Shown piece by piece: positions 24,068-33,176 of a stretch of DNA of 33,547 nt. The notes beneath the pieces were generated by a model, which did not search any database, was not told the DNA's origin, and saw only the letters and a list, made by a program, of their open reading frames with translations. Both the position numbers and the translations under genes were made by a program. The DNA is from Accumulibacter sp. (GTDB taxonomy: Bacteria; Pseudomonadota; Gammaproteobacteria; Burkholderiales; Rhodocyclaceae): positions 1 through 33,547 of the forward strand of contig JAEUOM010000051.1 in NCBI GenBank assembly GCA_016788495.1, read 5' to 3'. The first letter of the stretch is position 1, and every line of letters starts with the position of its first letter.

Positions 24068-25519
24068 ATGGGTCTGCTCGGCATCCTGCTCGGCCTCGGA
24101 CTGCTCGTCTGGCTGGCTTTTCGCGGCTGGAGCGTGCTCGGTCTGGCGCCCATCGCCGCGCTGGTCGCGGCGGCCTTCGCCGGCGATCCGCTGCTCGCCA
24201 ACTGGACCCAGACCTTCATGGGGGCGGCCGCGGGTTTCATCGCGCAGTTCTTTCCGCTGTTCCTGCTCGGCGCATTGTTCGGCAAGCTGATGGACGACAG
24301 CGTCTCGGTCACCGCCATTGCGCATTTCATGACCGAGCGGCTCGGGCCACACCGTGCCATCCTCGCCGTCGTCCTGGCCGGCGCATTGGTCACCTACGGC
24401 GGCGTCAGCGTGTTCGTCGCGATGTTCGTCCTGGCGCCCATGGGCCAGGCCCTGTTCCGCGCCGCCGACGTGCCGAACCGGTTGCTGCCGGCGGCCGTGA
24501 TGCTGGGCACCGCCACCTTCACGATGTCGGCCCTGCCGGGCACGCCGGCGATCCAGAATGCGATCCCGATGCCGTTCTTCGGCACCACGCCGTTCGCGGC
24601 GCCCGGCCTCGGCTTCATGGCGGCCGCCATCATGCTGGGCTTCGGCCTCTGGTGGCTGACGCGTGCCGAGTCCGCCGCGCGCCGCGCCGGCGAAGGCTTC
24701 GCCACGGCAATCGGCTCGGCCTCGCGGGCCGCGCATGATCCGGTGGTGCGCGAGCGCGCCACGGCGTCGCACGAATTCGATCCCGCGGAGGTCGAGCACG
24801 GGGCGCGCAGTGCGCAATTGCCGGGCTTCGGCGTTGCCCTGTTGCCGCTCGTCGTCGTCATCACGGTCAACCTGACGATGTCGCTGCTGGTGCTGCCGCG
24901 CCTCGACACGAGTTACCTGGCGGAACTGCGCTGGGGCGAAACCTCGCTGGCCAGCGTCGGCGGCGTCTGGTCGGTGATCGTCGCGCTGGCTGCGGCAATC
25001 GTCGTGCTGTACCTGTGCAACCGCGGTCGTCTGCTGGCGCTGCGCGAGACCGTGGACGCCGGCCTGAATGCTTCGGCTCTGCCCGTGCTGAGCGTTGCCA
25101 GCCTGGTCGGCTTCGGCGCGGTGGTCGCATCGCTGCCCGCCTTCGCGGCCGTGCGCGACTGGGTACTGGGCATCGAGGGCGGCCCGCTGGTCGGTCTGGC
25201 GCTGGCCACCAACGTGCTCTCGGCACTCACCGGTTCGGCCTCGGGCGGCCTGACGATTGCCCTCGGCGCACTCGGCGAAACCTACATGCAACTCGCTGCG
25301 ACGCATGGCATCGACCCGGCACTGATGCACCGCGTGGCGGTGATCGGCGCCGCCACGCTCGACAGCCTGCCGCACAACGGCGCCGTCGTGACCTTGCTCG
25401 CCGTCTGCGGCGCCACGCACCGGCAAAGCTATCTCGACATCGTCATGGTCGCCATTGTCGGCGCCTTGCTGGCGCTCGCTGCGGTCATTGCCGTGGGCTC
25501 GACAGTCGGTTCGTTCTAG
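24068..25519 (+). CDS. GntP-family permease (gluconate/organic acid:H+ symporter type)
   Basis: Twelve-or-so-helix carrier of the GntP family, which moves gluconate and other small hydroxy acids with protons. Family signatures are FFPLFLLGALFGKLMDDS near residues 60-77, LAGALVTYGGVSVFVAMFVLAPMG near 103-126 and MSALPGTPAIQNAIPMPFFGTTPFAAPGLG near 154-183, with SGGLTIALGALGETYM near the end. The 483-residue length is normal. The ATG at 24068 has only a weak upstream site. No sugar kinase or dehydrogenase is adjacent, so the substrate is unknown; it may be an organic acid rather than gluconate. A hairpin follows the stop. Confidence 0.88.
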   Translation: MGLLGILLGLGLLVWLAFRGWSVLGLAPIAALVAAAFAGDPLLANWTQTFMGAAAGFIAQFFPLFLLGALFGKLMDDSVSVTAIAHFMTERLGPHRAILAVVLAGALVTYGGVSVFVAMFVLAPMGQALFRAADVPNRLLPAAVMLGTATFTMSALPGTPAIQNAIPMPFFGTTPFAAPGLGFMAAAIMLGFGLWWLTRAESAARRAGEGFATAIGSASRAAHDPVVRERATASHEFDPAEVEHGARSAQLPGFGVALLPLVVVITVNLTMSLLVLPRLDTSYLAELRWGETSLASVGGVWSVIVALAAAIVVLYLCNRGRLLALRETVDAGLNASALPVLSVASLVGFGAVVASLPAFAAVRDWVLGIEGGPLVGLALATNVLSALTGSASGGLTIALGALGETYMQLAATHGIDPALMHRVAVIGAATLDSLPHNGAVVTLLAVCGATHRQSYLDIVMVAIVGALLALAAVIAVGSTVGSF

Positions 25520-25548
25520 CCGTGGCCAGCCTGACACCGGTATTGGCC

Positions 25549-25579
25549 GCCCGGCGAGCGGGTTGCTCGCGCGCCGGGC
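25549..25579 (+). terminator. Hairpin downstream of the GntP gene
   Basis: GCCCGG pairs with CCGGGC and CGAGC with GCTCG around a GGGTT loop, giving 11 base pairs with a four-base bulge, 30 bases after the GntP stop. It is strong but lacks a T-run, so termination is plausible, not certain. Confidence 0.5.
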
Positions 25580-25670
25580 AGCCAGACGGATGGCCCCCGA
25601 TGGGTGGCTCGCTTACCCGGGAGGACGCCGCTGCGTCTTCCATTTTCTTGATGAACGTGAAAGACCCGAC

Positions 25671-26930
25671 ATGAACACGAAAAAAGTCGCCATCGCCTGT
25701 CAAGGTGGTGGTACGCACGCAGCATTCACCTGGGGCGTCCTGACGCAGATCCTGGCAACCAAGAAGGCGTGGGACGCCGAGGCGGGAGAGCACGGAAAGT
25801 TCGACATCGTGGCCATCAGCGGCACCTCTGCCGGAGCGCTTTGCGCCCTGGCCACCTGGTACGGACTTGTCCCGAACGCTGCCGACGCCGACTGCGGCAC
25901 GCTCGACAAGGCGATCGAGCGCCTGAATTTCCTCTGGAACAACTTTGCTGCAACGACGCCGGTGGAAATCGCCCACAATCAGATGGTCGGCACCCTGCTG
26001 CAGTGGAAGGCGCAGGGCATGCCGTTCCCGGGATCCAATCCCTACTCCGGGAACGGCGATATCGGCCTGTCAGCGCTGGCGATGATGGGTGCGCGCAGCG
26101 ACTACCTCGGTTTTCCGGAACTGCTCGCCGCGCTCTGTCCGGATTTCGCGAAGATCGACTGGGCGGCAGTGGCGAAGGCCGAGCGGCGCGTCCTGGTCGG
26201 CGCGATCGAGGTGCTCAGCGGCAACTTCGAGATCTTCGATTCCAACAAGACGCTCGAGGAACTCGGTCTGCTGGCCCACCCACCGAAGTTCGATCAATAC
26301 GACATCACGCGCTGGCGCATGCGCCGGGCGTTCTCGCTCGAGGGTGTGGCTGCGTCGGGGACGCTGCCCGAGATCCTGCCGGCGCAAGTCATCGGCAACA
26401 CGATGTTCCCCACTTGCGAACCGAACAAGGTCGTGACGCGAAACGCGTACTACTGGGACGGCCTGTATTCGCAGAATCCGCCCGTTCGTGACCTCCTGGA
26501 CGCCGGGACAAAGGCAGCCAAGCCTGACGAAATCTGGGTCGTGCGCATCAACCCGCAGGAGATTTCGCCGCAATCGCAAAAGGTCAGCCTCGAGGATATC
26601 AAGGATCGGGAGAACGACCTCGCCGGCAATCTCTCACTGAATCAGGAACTCGACCACATCCTGACGATCAATCGCTGGATCGCGCGACATGGCGATCGCC
26701 ATCCACCGCTGCAGGGCAGGAAGATCGTCGAGGTGCGGACCATCAAGATGAGGCGCGATACCGCCTGGGGTCTCCAGCACACGTCGAAGTTCGACCGCAG
26801 CGCTGGCCATTTCGCCAGGCTGCGCGAGGAAGGGCAGGCGGTTGCCGAACAGTGGCTGGCGGACTGGCGCGCACGCGGCAACGAGTTTGCCGCGTATCCG
26901 GATGATGCCCGTTACCCGGAGCCCGCCTGA
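25671..26930 (+). CDS. Patatin-like phospholipase (soluble)
   Basis: Patatin-family acyl hydrolase without a signal peptide, so likely cytoplasmic. Seen: oxyanion loop CQGGGTH (residues 10-16), nucleophile elbow SGTSAG (50-55, Ser53) and the catalytic Asp of the DG dyad in YWDGLYSQNPP (Asp263). The 419-residue length is longer than the minimal domain, with a C-terminal helical part (LSLNQELDHILTINRWIARH). The ATG at 25671 begins the recognisable family sequence; frames upstream of it run into the intergenic region. A seven-codon frame (25651-25674) ends overlapping this start as ATGA. It is not closely similar to the lipoprotein patatin earlier in the window. Related proteins in other bacteria have been tied to polyhydroxyalkanoate or lipid storage turnover; that is only a possibility here. 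Confidence 0.9.
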   Translation: MNTKKVAIACQGGGTHAAFTWGVLTQILATKKAWDAEAGEHGKFDIVAISGTSAGALCALATWYGLVPNAADADCGTLDKAIERLNFLWNNFAATTPVEIAHNQMVGTLLQWKAQGMPFPGSNPYSGNGDIGLSALAMMGARSDYLGFPELLAALCPDFAKIDWAAVAKAERRVLVGAIEVLSGNFEIFDSNKTLEELGLLAHPPKFDQYDITRWRMRRAFSLEGVAASGTLPEILPAQVIGNTMFPTCEPNKVVTRNAYYWDGLYSQNPPVRDLLDAGTKAAKPDEIWVVRINPQEISPQSQKVSLEDIKDRENDLAGNLSLNQELDHILTINRWIARHGDRHPPLQGRKIVEVRTIKMRRDTAWGLQHTSKFDRSAGHFARLREEGQAVAEQWLADWRARGNEFAAYPDDARYPEPA

Positions 26931-26932
26931 GT

Positions 26933-26968
26933 CCGGCGGCTGTCGGCGCGCGCGCCCAGATCCGCCGG
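26933..26968. terminator. Hairpin between convergent patatin and SLC13 genes
   Basis: CCGGCGG (26933-26939) pairs with CCGCCGG (26962-26968), and between them lies the perfect 12-base palindrome GGCGCGCGCGCC (26945-26956). Its place in the 48-base gap between two converging genes suits a bidirectional terminator, though T-runs are missing. Confidence 0.45.
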
Positions 26969-26978
26969 CGAGCCGCAG

Positions 26979-28652
26979 CTAGAACCGCATTTGCAGGTGG
27001 AGCAGCAGGTAGGTGACGGCGACGACCGTCACCAGCGATCCGGCGACCAGCGGGATGCCGAACCTGGCGAACAAGGCCGAGCTGTAGCCGCCGGGCTGCA
27101 TCACCATCAGGTTCGATTGATGGCTGAACGGGTTGATGAAGGTGAACGAGATGCAGGTCCCGATCAGCGCCAGCAGTGCCACCGGGTTGATGCCGAGTTC
27201 GCTGGCGATGCCGATCGCCACCGGCGTCAGGATCGACGCAGCCGCTGCATTGGTGACGAGGTTGGTGACGATCGCCGTCGTCAGCGCGAAGACGATGACG
27301 ACCAGCAGCATGCTGCCTCCCGCGAGGCGTCCGATGGCGTCGGCGAGGACGGCGGCGAGTCCGCTCTCGACGACGATGGCGCCGAGCGCCACCGAACCGA
27401 CGAGAATGAACAACACGTTCCAGTCGAGCGCGCGCACGGCGGACTTCGGCGTCAGGATGCCGGTGACCACCATGAGGACGGCCCCGGTCAGTGAAGCGAG
27501 CTCGACCGCAACCAGTCCGAAGGACGCCGAAACGATGACCGCGACGAGGATGGCCAGAGCGAACGCGGTCTTCGCCGGTTGCGGGCTCAGGCCGGCGGCC
27601 TTCTCGAAGATCGCCACATCCGGCTGGTCGACCAGCAGGGACTTGCGCGGGGTGGTGACGAAGGCGGTCGCGCCGGGGCGCACCTCCGTGTCGCGCAACG
27701 GGATGCTGGTCCGCGCAGCGATGACCCGGATACCGCCGTCGGTCTCGAAGTCGCGCACCGTTCCGTTGGCACCCGAGCCTACCGAAACCCGGTAGAGACG
27801 CTGTTCGGCCAGGCCGAACAGCGGGCTGCCCCACAGGGCGGTGACGCCGCCCTCGGTCGCCGAGAAGACCAGGGTGTCGCCAGCCTCGATCGGCGCCGAC
27901 GGATCGAGGTCAGTGTCCCAACGCCGGATTGCATCGAGGGCATATTGCTGCGTCTGGTCGATCCCGAAATCCGCGGCCACGCGACCAATCGCCAGCGCCT
28001 TGCCGGAGACCGGGATTTCGACTCGCCAATCGCGGGCGGCGACGACCGTTTCCCCCTGACCGCGCAGAAACAGTGGTGCGGTCAGATAGACGATCACCGC
28101 GCCGACGATGGCGACCGGCAAGGCCACCGGGGCGAACGACAGCATCGTCATGTCGACTCCTGCTGGCGCAGCGATGCCGGCGATGAGCAGGTTCGAACTG
28201 GTGCCGATCAGCGTCACCGAGCCGGCCAGGGTCGTGATGTGCGCGACGGGCAGCAGCACCTCGCGGGCATTGATGCCACGGTTCTGCTCGAGTTCCTTGG
28301 CCGCCGGAACGAGCATGGCAACGATCGGGGTGGTGTTCATCAGGCCGGATCCGACACTGATCGGCAGTGCGAGCCGACGCACGGCGTGCTGCGCGCTGCT
28401 GACGGTCGACAGAAGTGCCCAGGTGACGCGCGACACCGCTCCGGTATGGACGATGCCCTTGGCGATGACGAGCATTGCGGCCACCGTGATGATGCCGCCG
28501 TTGCTCAATCCGGCGAGGAGGTTCGGCACCGGGGCCAAACCGGTGACGCCCGCGACGCAGATCGCCGCGGCCAGGGCAAGGACGGCAGGAACCCGCCCCG
28601 AGGCCATGGCGATGAGGGTCGCGAGTACGACCAGAGCCGCAAAGTAGATCAT
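26979..28652 (-). CDS. SLC13-type permease with central soluble (RCK_C-like) region
   Basis: Membrane carrier of the SLC13/ion transporter superfamily (divalent anion:sodium or citrate type). The N-terminal half has helices with GGIITVAAMLVIAKGIVHTG, GLMNTTPIVAMLVP and SVTLIGTSSNLLIAG; the C-terminal half repeats the pattern with VTNLVTNAAAASILTPVAIGIA and FINPFSHQSNLMVMQPGGY. Asn-Thr-containing re-entrant motifs of this kind bind substrate and Na+ in known members. A soluble central segment of about residues 205-370 looks like one or two TrkA-C (RCK_C) domains. AAGGAGG seven bases upstream gives a very clear start. Length is 557. Substrate could be sulfate, dicarboxylate or another anion; unknown. 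Confidence 0.88.
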   Translation of the reverse strand: MIYFAALVVLATLIAMASGRVPAVLALAAAICVAGVTGLAPVPNLLAGLSNGGIITVAAMLVIAKGIVHTGAVSRVTWALLSTVSSAQHAVRRLALPISVGSGLMNTTPIVAMLVPAAKELEQNRGINAREVLLPVAHITTLAGSVTLIGTSSNLLIAGIAAPAGVDMTMLSFAPVALPVAIVGAVIVYLTAPLFLRGQGETVVAARDWRVEIPVSGKALAIGRVAADFGIDQTQQYALDAIRRWDTDLDPSAPIEAGDTLVFSATEGGVTALWGSPLFGLAEQRLYRVSVGSGANGTVRDFETDGGIRVIAARTSIPLRDTEVRPGATAFVTTPRKSLLVDQPDVAIFEKAAGLSPQPAKTAFALAILVAVIVSASFGLVAVELASLTGAVLMVVTGILTPKSAVRALDWNVLFILVGSVALGAIVVESGLAAVLADAIGRLAGGSMLLVVIVFALTTAIVTNLVTNAAAASILTPVAIGIASELGINPVALLALIGTCISFTFINPFSHQSNLMVMQPGGYSSALFARFGIPLVAGSLVTVVAVTYLLLHLQMRF

Positions 28653-28956
28653 GTGATGCCTCCTTCCTGCAGGACGCCAGGCAGTTCCCTGATGGCCGCC
28701 GTCCTGTGCACAACGGCTTTCCCGTCACCTCCAGGTGTGCGGACGCCCTGGCGGGTCGTGCGCTCCCGGATCTTCAGGCCTCATGCTTGCGCCGCCCCGC
28801 AGCGACGGGTCGATCCTTGCCCACCGATCGGTCCATGTCTGTTTGCGCCAGCCCTGGGTCGGCAATCATACAGAACTTCGTGGCGACCGGGGACGTTGGC
28901 CGGCTCGAGTGCCGGAGTGGTCGGCAATGCGCCAGCAGAGACGTCGTGAAATCCGA
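28653..28956. other. Intergenic stretch upstream of the SLC13-type gene
   Basis: No gene is supported in this 304-base region. Frames on both strands are short, lack ribosome sites and show no recognisable family. It must carry the promoter of the SLC13-type gene and the end of the YihY-type transcript; I could not fix either by eye. Confidence 0.55.
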
Positions 28957-29871
28957 TCAGCGGCCGGTGGCAGCTCCGCCATCGTTTTCCCGGAGTGCTT
29001 CGGCGTGGCTGGACAACGCCTGCCCCTTGCGTGAGCCGAACCGGTGCGAGTAGACCCAGGTGAATTCGGCGCCGAACAGGAAGATCTGAGCAGAATAGTA
29101 CACCCAGAGCAGCACGACGATCAGCGAGGCCGAAACGCCGAAATGGGATGAAACGCCGCTTCTCCCGATGTAGGCACCGATCAGCGCCTTGCCGGCGATG
29201 AACAGGAGTGATGTGACGATGGCGCCGACCCAGACATCGCTCCAGTGGATCCGGACGCGCGGCATGGTCTTGTAGATCATCGCAAAAACCGCCGTCGCCA
29301 GCATGAGGCCGAGTGAGACCTCGCTCGTGTTCTCGATCGTCGCCCAACCTGTGGTATCCGGATCAAGCCATTTGCTCAAGGCGGCCAGGCCCGCACTGAA
29401 AGCCAGCGAAACGGTGAGCAGGAAGCCGATTCCGAGAATCATGCCGAAAGACAGCAGACGGGCGCGTAGCAGCCTCCAGATGCCGGACGTTCTTGCCCTT
29501 TGCGGCGCGCGCCAGATGCGATCGAGCGCGTCCTGCAACTCGGCGAAGACCGATGTCGCGCCAATGAAGAGAAAGATCAATCCGAAAATTGCTGCCATGG
29601 CGCTTTCAGCGGGCCTGCCCGCGCTTTCCAGCAGAGCCTGGACGGCCAGCGCTCCAGGTGTCCCCAGCAATCCCTGCAGTTGCGCAAGGATTTCACCGCG
29701 AGCAGCCTGCTCGCCGAAAAAGAACCCGGCGATCGAAATCACGATCAGCAACAGGGGAGCAATCGAAAACATCGTGTAGAAGGCCAGAGCCGCTCCCATG
29801 CTTTGGGCGTAGTCGTCGACCCAGTTCACGGCAGCCGCCTTGAAGAGGCCGAGGACGTCCCGGAACTTCAT
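28957..29871 (-). CDS. YihY/BrkB family inner membrane protein
   Basis: Integral membrane protein of the YihY/virulence factor BrkB family (formerly misnamed RNase BN), function unclear. Typical sequence: QSMGAALAFYTMFSIAPLLLIVISIAG near residues 24-50, GLIFLFIGATSVFAELQDALDRIW near 96-119 and SLIVVLLWVYYSAQIFLFGAEFTWVY near 248-273. About six membrane helices. I take the ATG at 29871 with AGGA about nine bases upstream, giving 304 residues; the frame extends to 29937 with non-family Arg/Ala-rich sequence. It lies 130 bases after the AI-2E family gene on the same strand. Confidence 0.9.
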   Translation of the reverse strand: MKFRDVLGLFKAAAVNWVDDYAQSMGAALAFYTMFSIAPLLLIVISIAGFFFGEQAARGEILAQLQGLLGTPGALAVQALLESAGRPAESAMAAIFGLIFLFIGATSVFAELQDALDRIWRAPQRARTSGIWRLLRARLLSFGMILGIGFLLTVSLAFSAGLAALSKWLDPDTTGWATIENTSEVSLGLMLATAVFAMIYKTMPRVRIHWSDVWVGAIVTSLLFIAGKALIGAYIGRSGVSSHFGVSASLIVVLLWVYYSAQIFLFGAEFTWVYSHRFGSRKGQALSSHAEALRENDGGAATGR

Positions 29872-30001
29872 GGCCCGATGTCCTGCCGGTCGGCGAGAAT
29901 TCTCGCGCGCGTTGGCGTGCCGTGCAGCGACCAGCATTTGACGCCGGTCGGAAACGGTCGCGGCGGACGCCCCGCCTCGCCGAAGCGCTGCGGCACTGCC
30001 T

Positions 30002-31045
30002 TCACAGACTGCCGTTCCGCGAGAGGAGGACCGCGATCGGGCGCGTACTCGGGAACCCGGAAAAAATGATGACCATGACGGCGGTAATCGGCACCGCCAG
30101 AAATGCGCCGGCGATCCCCCACAATTCGGACCAGATCGCCAGGCTGACCAGGATGGCGAATGGACTCAGGTTGAGCGAATTGCCCATGAGGTAGGGGTCG
30201 AGAAAGTTGCCAATCAGGAACTGCGCGAGCACCAGTCCGAGCAGCACCCAGAACACCACGTTCGCATCCGGGAACTGCATGATCGCCATGATGCCCGGGA
30301 AGAACACGCCGAGAAAGGAGCCGATGTAGGGAACATAGTTCAGAAGGGCGATCAGCACCGCCCAGAACGCAGCGAATTCAAGTCCAGCAAAGACCATGAT
30401 TCCCCAGCTGATTGCTCCCAGGAACAGGTTGATGAGCGTCTTCAGTGCCAGATAGGATCCGATCCGCTTGTTGATGTCGGTGGTGATGGCCCGAATCCGC
30501 GCCACGCGGCCCGCATCGCTCGACATGTTTTCGATCTTCCGGGAGAAGAATCGCCGCTCGGCCAACAGGAAGGTGGCATACATGCAGACGACGATGATGC
30601 TGAAGATCATCGACGACACCGAGGCCAGCATCGAGCCGAGCAAGCGCTGGATGTTGATCTGGGCGAGAAGTTCCTGCCGCAGCGTGGTCCATGTGGGTTC
30701 AGCCTCGATGCGCAGCAGGACGGCGAGTCTCTGGATGGCGGCGAGAAGCGATTGCTGATATTGCGGGGCAATCGCCAGAAACCTGTCCTTGTTGATCAGG
30801 AACAGGTACACGACGACGAGGAGTGACAGCGTGATGACGAGCACCGAGAGCGCGTATCGGGCTTGCAGCGGCAGAACGCGGCCGAGCAACGGTAGTCCAT
30901 GCATGGCCTGCGCCAAGCCGACGATCACGTAGACGACGAAAAGGCCGAAGAACACCGGAACGAAGATGTCCTTCCCGATGTACAGCAGCCAACCAGCGAG
31001 CAGCATCAGGGCGGTGCCATGCACGAACCGTTGAAGTCTATCCAT
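30002..31045 (-). CDS. AI-2E transporter/PerM family membrane protein
   Basis: Inner membrane protein of the AI-2E family transporter (PerM/YdiK) type. A few members export AI-2 or act as Na+(Li+)/H+ antiporters; most are uncharacterised. The N-terminal helices (ALMLLAGWLLYIGKDIFVPVFFGLF) precede a periplasmic helical segment, and the C-terminal half has the conserved LLNYVPYIGSFLGVFFPGIMAI, IGNFLDPYLMGNSLNLSPFAI and WGIAGAFLAVPI blocks. The ATG at 31045 begins the family sequence (347 residues). A TTG at 31102 would add a basic N-terminal tail. The ribosome site for 31045 is weak (GGGCGGG), so the start is less certain than the call. Confidence 0.88.
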   Translation of the reverse strand: MDRLQRFVHGTALMLLAGWLLYIGKDIFVPVFFGLFVVYVIVGLAQAMHGLPLLGRVLPLQARYALSVLVITLSLLVVVYLFLINKDRFLAIAPQYQQSLLAAIQRLAVLLRIEAEPTWTTLRQELLAQINIQRLLGSMLASVSSMIFSIIVVCMYATFLLAERRFFSRKIENMSSDAGRVARIRAITTDINKRIGSYLALKTLINLFLGAISWGIMVFAGLEFAAFWAVLIALLNYVPYIGSFLGVFFPGIMAIMQFPDANVVFWVLLGLVLAQFLIGNFLDPYLMGNSLNLSPFAILVSLAIWSELWGIAGAFLAVPITAVMVIIFSGFPSTRPIAVLLSRNGSL

Positions 31046-31218
31046 GTCTGAACCCGCCCGCTTCCCTGGCCGTCCCGGCGTCCTCTGGCGCTGCCGATTC
31101 AATCACTGGCTCGCGCTGCGACTGGCATCGCGGCGGCCGCCAGGCTCTTCGACAGCCTAGCGAGCAGCGCGAAACAGGCTTGCCGAAGTGGCGACCCGCG
31201 TTGCCATGGGACCGTCGA

Positions 31219-31683
31219 TCATTGCCTGGCGGCCGACACGGGCTCACGCCATTCGCGCGGTGGCGGGCGGCGGTCCCAGCGCTTCTGCCAATAGGCCTTG
31301 CGCCCGAACCAGTGCTGGCGCTGGTAGTGGGCGTCCCAGTATTCCCCGAGAGAAAAATCGGCTTGCGGCAGGCCGAGGTCGGGGCCACCATTGAGAATGG
31401 TCACTACACGGCCATTGAACGGGATGGACAGGAAGCGGGCGTACACCCAGCCGCGATCGCGACCGGCAGTGACATCGCACCACCGCCAGTTGGCCACGCA
31501 GCCGTGGACGGTCACCCTGGTCCCACTCAAGAGCCAAGTGACGGTCGGGAAGTTCTTCTCGGGACCGGCGCGGACATTGACCGAGGTGGTCGTGGTCGCA
31601 GTCTGTTCGGCCGCAGCGGCCATGCACGACGCACCGGCGATGACCAGTGCGAGCACCAATTTCAGAGGACTGAGCATAAGCAT
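31219..31683 (-). CDS. Exported protein with bacterial SH3 domain
   Basis: Small secreted protein with an SH3b domain, a fold that often binds peptidoglycan peptides. A signal peptide ends near AAAA-EQT (about residue 25). The SH3b domain covers about residues 33-87 with VNVRAGPEKNFPTVTWL, TRVTVHGC, WRWCDVTAG and RGWVYARFL; Cys62 and Cys69 may form a disulfide. The C-terminal tail is rich in Trp, Tyr, Arg and Pro (FSLGEYWDAHYQRQHWFG). Two starts are possible: the ATG at 31683, and the ATG at 31677, which has AGGA at a better distance. It is upstream of the AI-2E family gene with a 170-base gap. Confidence 0.83.
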   Translation of the reverse strand: MLMLSPLKLVLALVIAGASCMAAAAEQTATTTTSVNVRAGPEKNFPTVTWLLSGTRVTVHGCVANWRWCDVTAGRDRGWVYARFLSIPFNGRVVTILNGGPDLGLPQADFSLGEYWDAHYQRQHWFGRKAYWQKRWDRRPPPREWREPVSAARQ

Positions 31684-32077
31684 CCTGTCGCAGGTTGATC
31701 CAATCCGTTCGGAGAACTGCCCGCCGCCCGCCGTGCCGACGCGAACTCCTGGCAGGCGAGCCGCCGGTTGCTGGAATGACGGTTCGCGGCAAGGTCATCG
31801 GCACATGCAGGCGACAGCGATGGCTTTTCGCGGGTTGTGGGGGATTATCCGTGATCGCCGCGCCACCGGTCAACGTCAGCTCCGATCATGGGTGCGGGCA
31901 AGCGAGTCGCAGCGGACCCGGCCACCGTTCAGCCCCGGTCGTGATCCTGGCCACGGCTCGCAGGCCAGCGCCGGCAAGTCGGCATCGTCCTGCCGACCAG
32001 GGCTGGCCAGCCGAAACGCGCACAGCGGGGGCCGTCGCGGCGATGGCGCGGACGGCACTGCAGCTGCGTGCGAACCG
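31684..32077. other. Intergenic stretch upstream of the SH3b gene
   Basis: I see no supported gene in this 394-base region; frames are short and of non-family composition. A perfect 7-bp hairpin, GTCGGCA-TCGTCC-TGCCGAC, at 31978-31997 lies about 80 bases behind the stop of the YqhA-type gene on the minus strand and could terminate it, without a T-run. Confidence 0.5.
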
Positions 32078-32551
32078 CTACTTCCCGACGGCCTTGGCGA
32101 CCCACAGGTAGATGTTCAGCGCCGCGATCACCAGCGCCACCGGCACGCCGACGTCGAACAGCGAGGTCTCGCCATTCCAGGACATGATCTGGCCGAGGAA
32201 AGTCACCGCCATCACCGCGATCACCACCGTCACCAGACTGGTCTTGAGATCCTCGAAACTGCTGATCTGCAGACGGGACGCCACTTTGAAGTCCGCGTCG
32301 ATGAACAACTCATAGAGGCCGAGTGCAAGGATCAGCATGACGGTGCCGAGCAGGAACAGATCGAAGATCTCGATGAAATAGAGCATCAGGGCCTTCGCGC
32401 CCCTGCTCGAGATATCGCCGGAGGTGACCGTCCGTGTGATGACCGCGATGGTATCGACGAGGCCATAGACGTACAGCGCCATCGCCGACAGGAGCGCACC
32501 AAGGACCGCGGCAAGCACCAGGAAACGACTGGCGTTGAGCAGCGGCCTCAT
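32078..32551 (-). CDS. YqhA/UPF0114 family membrane protein
   Basis: Small inner membrane protein of the UPF0114 (YqhA) family, function unknown. Four predicted helices, with family-typical VITRTVTSGD near residues 37-46, YFIEIFDLFLLGTVMLILALGLYELFI near 58-84, RLQISSFEDLKTSLVTVVIAVMAV near 93-116 and a final DVGVPVALVIAALNIYLWVAK. Length with the ATG at 32551 is 157, near the family norm (about 165). AGGA lies about nine bases upstream. The frame extends to 32644 without family sequence. The long non-coding region upstream must hold its promoter. Confidence 0.88.
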   Translation of the reverse strand: MRPLLNASRFLVLAAVLGALLSAMALYVYGLVDTIAVITRTVTSGDISSRGAKALMLYFIEIFDLFLLGTVMLILALGLYELFIDADFKVASRLQISSFEDLKTSLVTVVIAVMAVTFLGQIMSWNGETSLFDVGVPVALVIAALNIYLWVAKAVGK

Positions 32552-32729
32552 GCGGGCGGATCCTGCGGATGAGCCGGATGCGCGCCGCACACGGCGGTGG
32601 ATCGGGGACAAGGGACGAGCGACGGCGCCGTCGACAGGCTGCACATCGGGACTCGGTATCCATTCATTGCCGGCCTCGCAATCCGAAAAGCCGGAAGACT
32701 ATCACCCCGCTGCGCCGCAGGCACCAGTC

Positions 32730-32806
32730 CGGAACCCGTCCGCGTCCGGCGCGGCAAGCGGGCGCGGCGCTTCGATGGAGCCTGCACCGTGCGGAACCCG
32801 TCCGCG
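32730..32806. repeat. 15-bp direct repeat (two copies)
   Basis: CGGAACCCGTCCGCG occurs at 32730-32744 and again at 32792-32806, 62 bases apart start to start, each preceded by a GCACC nearby. The copies fall in different frames of the local open frame, so they are not a protein repeat. Confidence 0.5.
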
Positions 32807-33129
32807 GCCGCGTGCGCAGGGCGCATGACCAGAAAGCGCCAGACCGCGAGCAGGATCAGGTGCAAGACGCCGGTGAGCAGGCTCGCGCGGCCGGTGGTGC
32901 GGGTGATCACGGCCATCAACCTAAATGCAGACTTCCGGATCTCGGCCGGGTATGGAGGTAGAAGTCAGGAATTCGCGGTAGCACTTTATTTCCCTTGCCG
33001 AGAGGTTGCTCTGGGCGTGGTCGGGCAGCGTACGTTGCCAAGGAGTGCGAAGGTGTTGAGACAGTTGTTACGTCCCGCCCTATACGAGACTCTTCGTCGC
33101 GAGCTATTCCGGGGTGAGACAGGAGGAAA

Positions 33130-33176
33130 GTCCCACGCTGTAGTCGGGCGGATTGGGCCCGGCATCAGCGTGGGAC
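33130..33176 (-). terminator. Nested hairpin behind the 67-residue ORF
   Basis: GTCCCACGCTG (33130-33140) and CAGCGTGGGAC (33166-33176) pair over 11 bases, with a second stem (GTCGGGC with GCCCGGC, including one wobble pair) inside. Read on the minus strand it begins 8 bases after the ORF stop and is followed by TTTCC, so it looks like an intrinsic terminator for the ATPase/ORF pair. Confidence 0.55.

Noticed and set aside
23450..25537. 695-residue minus-strand frame over the GntP gene
   Set aside because: Antisense shadow covering a clear transporter gene and intergenic repeats.
32548..32919. 123-residue minus-strand frame with a hydrophobic N-terminal helix
   Set aside because: Poor ribosome site and a low-complexity, Arg/Pro-rich remainder; no family recognised.
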